Notes under the pieces: model-generated | Told to the model about the DNA's origin: nothing | Database searches by the model: none | What the model saw: the letters and a program-made list of their open reading frames with translations, nothing else | Assembly: GCA_045565695.1 (NCBI GenBank) | Contig: JBJLEZ010000008.1 | Span: 62,001 to 126,000, forward strand | Source of the DNA: GCA-2690565 sp002457235 | Lineage (GTDB): Bacteria > Verrucomicrobiota > Verrucomicrobiia > Opitutales > Coraliomargaritaceae | DNA length: 64,000 nucleotides | Direction: 5' to 3' | Program-made: the position numbers and the translations under genes | Shown here: piece by piece, positions 62,500-64,000 of the stretch | Numbering within the stretch: position 1 is the first letter of the stretch | How the letters are laid out: each line of letters begins with the position of its first letter

Positions 62500-63492
62500 A
62501 TGTGTTTTTGCAAGTATAAGCTAGTGTATCGTATCATTCAGCAGTATGTGTTTATTTTAGGTTTGGTTGTTGTTTTGGGATTAGCCCTTTGGAATACCCA
62601 ATCAATTGAAGGGGTATCGCTCCTCAATGAATCAAGTAAATGGAGCTTAATTGCTATAATTTTTGCCTTTCAAGGCCTAGGTCTCTCAAAGGACGCCTTA
62701 TCGCAATCTTACAAGCCGATTCGTTTGCCTCTGTTTGTCTTATTTTGGAACTTCATTGGCTTTCCTCTAGTCGTCTCATTAACCATTTATTGGTGGGTCA
62801 GTCCAATGCTACAAACGGGCTTTTTCTTTTTGTCGGTTGTACCGACTACAATTGCGTTATCGGTGGCTTACACTGATTTATCGGGAGGACGAGTATCGGG
62901 TGCCTTAATCTCAACTTGTTTATCCAATTTAATTGGGGCTTTCTTGGTGCCCTTAGCTTTTGTTGCTTTGTTCGGAATTGAAGCTGGAGGGCAAAGCCAA
63001 ATAACTCAGATGATCTCAAAAATTACTTTCATGCTTATAGCACCTGTTTTAATCGGTTATACTGTTCGGCATTATTTGCCGATGATCGCAAGGTACTTGC
63101 TTCCCATAAAAAAAGTAGCCGTAGAAATATTACTTCTCGTGCTTATTTACAATGCCTTTGCCGATTGTTTTTGTCAGAGTTTAACTTCAGCATTATTTTT
63201 CAAAGACTTTATAATCTGCATTAGCTTGAGCTTACTTTTATTTATCGTGATCAGTGCGTTGGTTTGGAAAACCTGCCAGTCCATCCAATTGAATCGAGAC
63301 TCTCAGATAGCGGCTTTTTTTACGGCCAGTCATAAATCAGTTTGTTCGGGCGTACCTTTGATTCTACTGACGATTAGTACCTTTAGCGAGGGTAGTGAGC
63401 AGGCTATGGTTTTGTTGCCACTCATTGCATATTACTTTTTTCAGGTCAGCTTTGGCGCCTATATGACGCATCGCTTCAGGCAAACAAGCTAA
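62500..63492 (+). CDS. SBF-like (bile acid:sodium symporter family) membrane transporter
   Basis: A 330-aa inner-membrane protein with about 9-10 hydrophobic segments. AIIFAFQGLGLSKDALSQSY (about 52-71), LSVVPTTIALSVAYTDLSGG (about 111-130), STCLSNLIGAFLVPL (about 139-153) and AFFTASHKSVCSGVPLIL match the SBF-like/YfeH group. Such proteins carry organic anions or other small molecules with sodium. It lies divergent from the broken siderophore receptor with Fur-like sites between, which suggests iron regulation and perhaps a part in siderophore handling (inference). The 3' end overlaps the convergent hypothetical gene by 17 bp. Confidence 0.75.
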   Translation: MCFCKYKLVYRIIQQYVFILGLVVVLGLALWNTQSIEGVSLLNESSKWSLIAIIFAFQGLGLSKDALSQSYKPIRLPLFVLFWNFIGFPLVVSLTIYWWVSPMLQTGFFFLSVVPTTIALSVAYTDLSGGRVSGALISTCLSNLIGAFLVPLAFVALFGIEAGGQSQITQMISKITFMLIAPVLIGYTVRHYLPMIARYLLPIKKVAVEILLLVLIYNAFADCFCQSLTSALFFKDFIICISLSLLLFIVISALVWKTCQSIQLNRDSQIAAFFTASHKSVCSGVPLILLTISTFSEGSEQAMVLLPLIAYYFFQVSFGAYMTHRFRQTS

Positions 63493-64000
63493 AGGCAAAG
63501 GGTGTATTTGAATCACTGAGTTCATCGAGTGCCTCTTGTGCTTTTGTCATAAAATCACTGAGACCCATTGGTATAATTGGCTCGAGTACTAAATTTTGAC
63601 TCTCTATTTCCATCACCAAGTTGAGCGAATCGAATTTAAGGGTGCAACGAGAAGCATCACTCGGATATTCTAAAATAGGTCTTAAAGCCTTGACTGCTTC
63701 AATCGCATCAATCGTCTCCTCAACTGGAATTGGATTTTCTGCTTCGATTGATAAAATACTGCAGTAGGGTGATAGACTGTCCAAGAGAAGGGTTTGCTCT
63801 TCTGGAGTACCCGCTTTAAACTCAGTAACTTCAACTGTAATGATGTATTGCTTAAGTGCTTCAGGGTTTAAAGCAATGGATACAGAAAAATGCACCTGAG
63901 GTGTCTCGACAACGACTCGACCAAATTGCGAATCCATTACATAGTCGATGCGCTTTAAATTAAACAGTTTTCTTTGGATATCTAGAATTTCACTGGCTAA
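63476..64000 (-). CDS. Hypothetical protein, partial (5' end beyond window)
   Basis: The frame is open through the right edge of the window; the in-frame ATG at 63937 is probably internal because 21 more sense codons precede it (KLFNLKRIDYVMDSQFGR). The visible part is acidic and looks like mixed alpha/beta, with VEVTEFKAGTPEEQTLLLDS and FDSLNLVMEIESQNLVLEP. No signal peptide or membrane helix in the visible part and no family recognised. Its end overlaps the SBF-like gene by 17 bp. Confidence 0.55.
   Translation of the reverse strand, partial: LASEILDIQRKLFNLKRIDYVMDSQFGRVVVETPQVHFSVSIALNPEALKQYIITVEVTEFKAGTPEEQTLLLDSLSPYCSILSIEAENPIPVEETIDAIEAVKALRPILEYPSDASRCTLKFDSLNLVMEIESQNLVLEPIIPMGLSDFMTKAQEALDELSDSNTPFAFSLFA

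Noticed and set aside
1..64000. CRISPR arrays, insertion sequences, prophage
   Set aside because: No regularly spaced repeats, transposase or phage structural genes were seen on either strand.

Overview
The window looks like core chromosome from a low-GC Gram-negative bacterium. My best guess is a marine member of the Verrucomicrobiota (Opitutae-like). This rests on inference: a very divergent FtsZ with a recognisable FtsA-binding tail, a CX5C-type Sco protein, a run of type II-like pseudopilins resembling those common in this phylum, LpxI and LpxL-type lipid A enzymes, and outer-membrane barrel proteins. Most genes are AT-rich, nearly all start codons lack a Shine-Dalgarno sequence, and genes are packed tightly with many 1-8 bp overlaps. 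No insertion sequence, prophage or CRISPR array is visible.

Layout. 0-5.4 kb: end of a division cluster (partial ftsA, ftsZ), a Sco/His-rich pair, then lpxI with a FecR-domain partner. 5.4-18.5 kb: leuS, an unknown secreted protein, an Na+/H+ antiporter, polX, rny, an outer-membrane barrel, rdgB, proC, an RDD protein, folD and an rRNA pseudouridine synthase. 18.6-22.5 kb: fabG-acpP-fabF and a phospholipase D-like protein. 22.5-32.5 kb: mini-RNase III, polA, a tRNA nucleotidyltransferase interrupted by a +1 frameshift, nadK, tlyA, rsmJ, an M29 aminopeptidase, rph and trhO. 32.5-36 kb: five pseudopilin genes in a row. 36-44.2 kb: alaS, leuB, sucD, sucC and fusA, all on the minus strand. 44.4-53.9 kb: an epimerase-like protein, citramalate synthase, an ECF sigma factor with a zinc-finger anti-sigma candidate, a decayed ELM1-like gene, a lipid A acyltransferase, serS, proS, msrA and a DUF493 protein.

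The most interesting part is 54.0-59.0 kb. Right after a tRNA-Leu(UAA) gene, three overlapping genes encode a glycerate kinase, a HAD sugar-phosphoglycerate phosphatase, and a 992-residue fusion of glucosyl-3-phosphoglycerate synthase (GT81) to a GH13 sucrose-phosphorylase-family enzyme. Together they could form a closed cycle that makes the compatible solute glucosylglycerate and takes it apart again, with the making and breaking enzymes joined in one chain.

59.0-64.0 kb holds a serine hydrolase, a siderophore-type TonB receptor gene broken by about ten frameshifts, a divergent SBF-like transporter with two identical Fur-box-like palindromes between them, and a hypothetical gene that runs off the right edge. 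Two further broken genes (the tRNA nucleotidyltransferase and the ELM1 remnant) deserve a check against raw reads.
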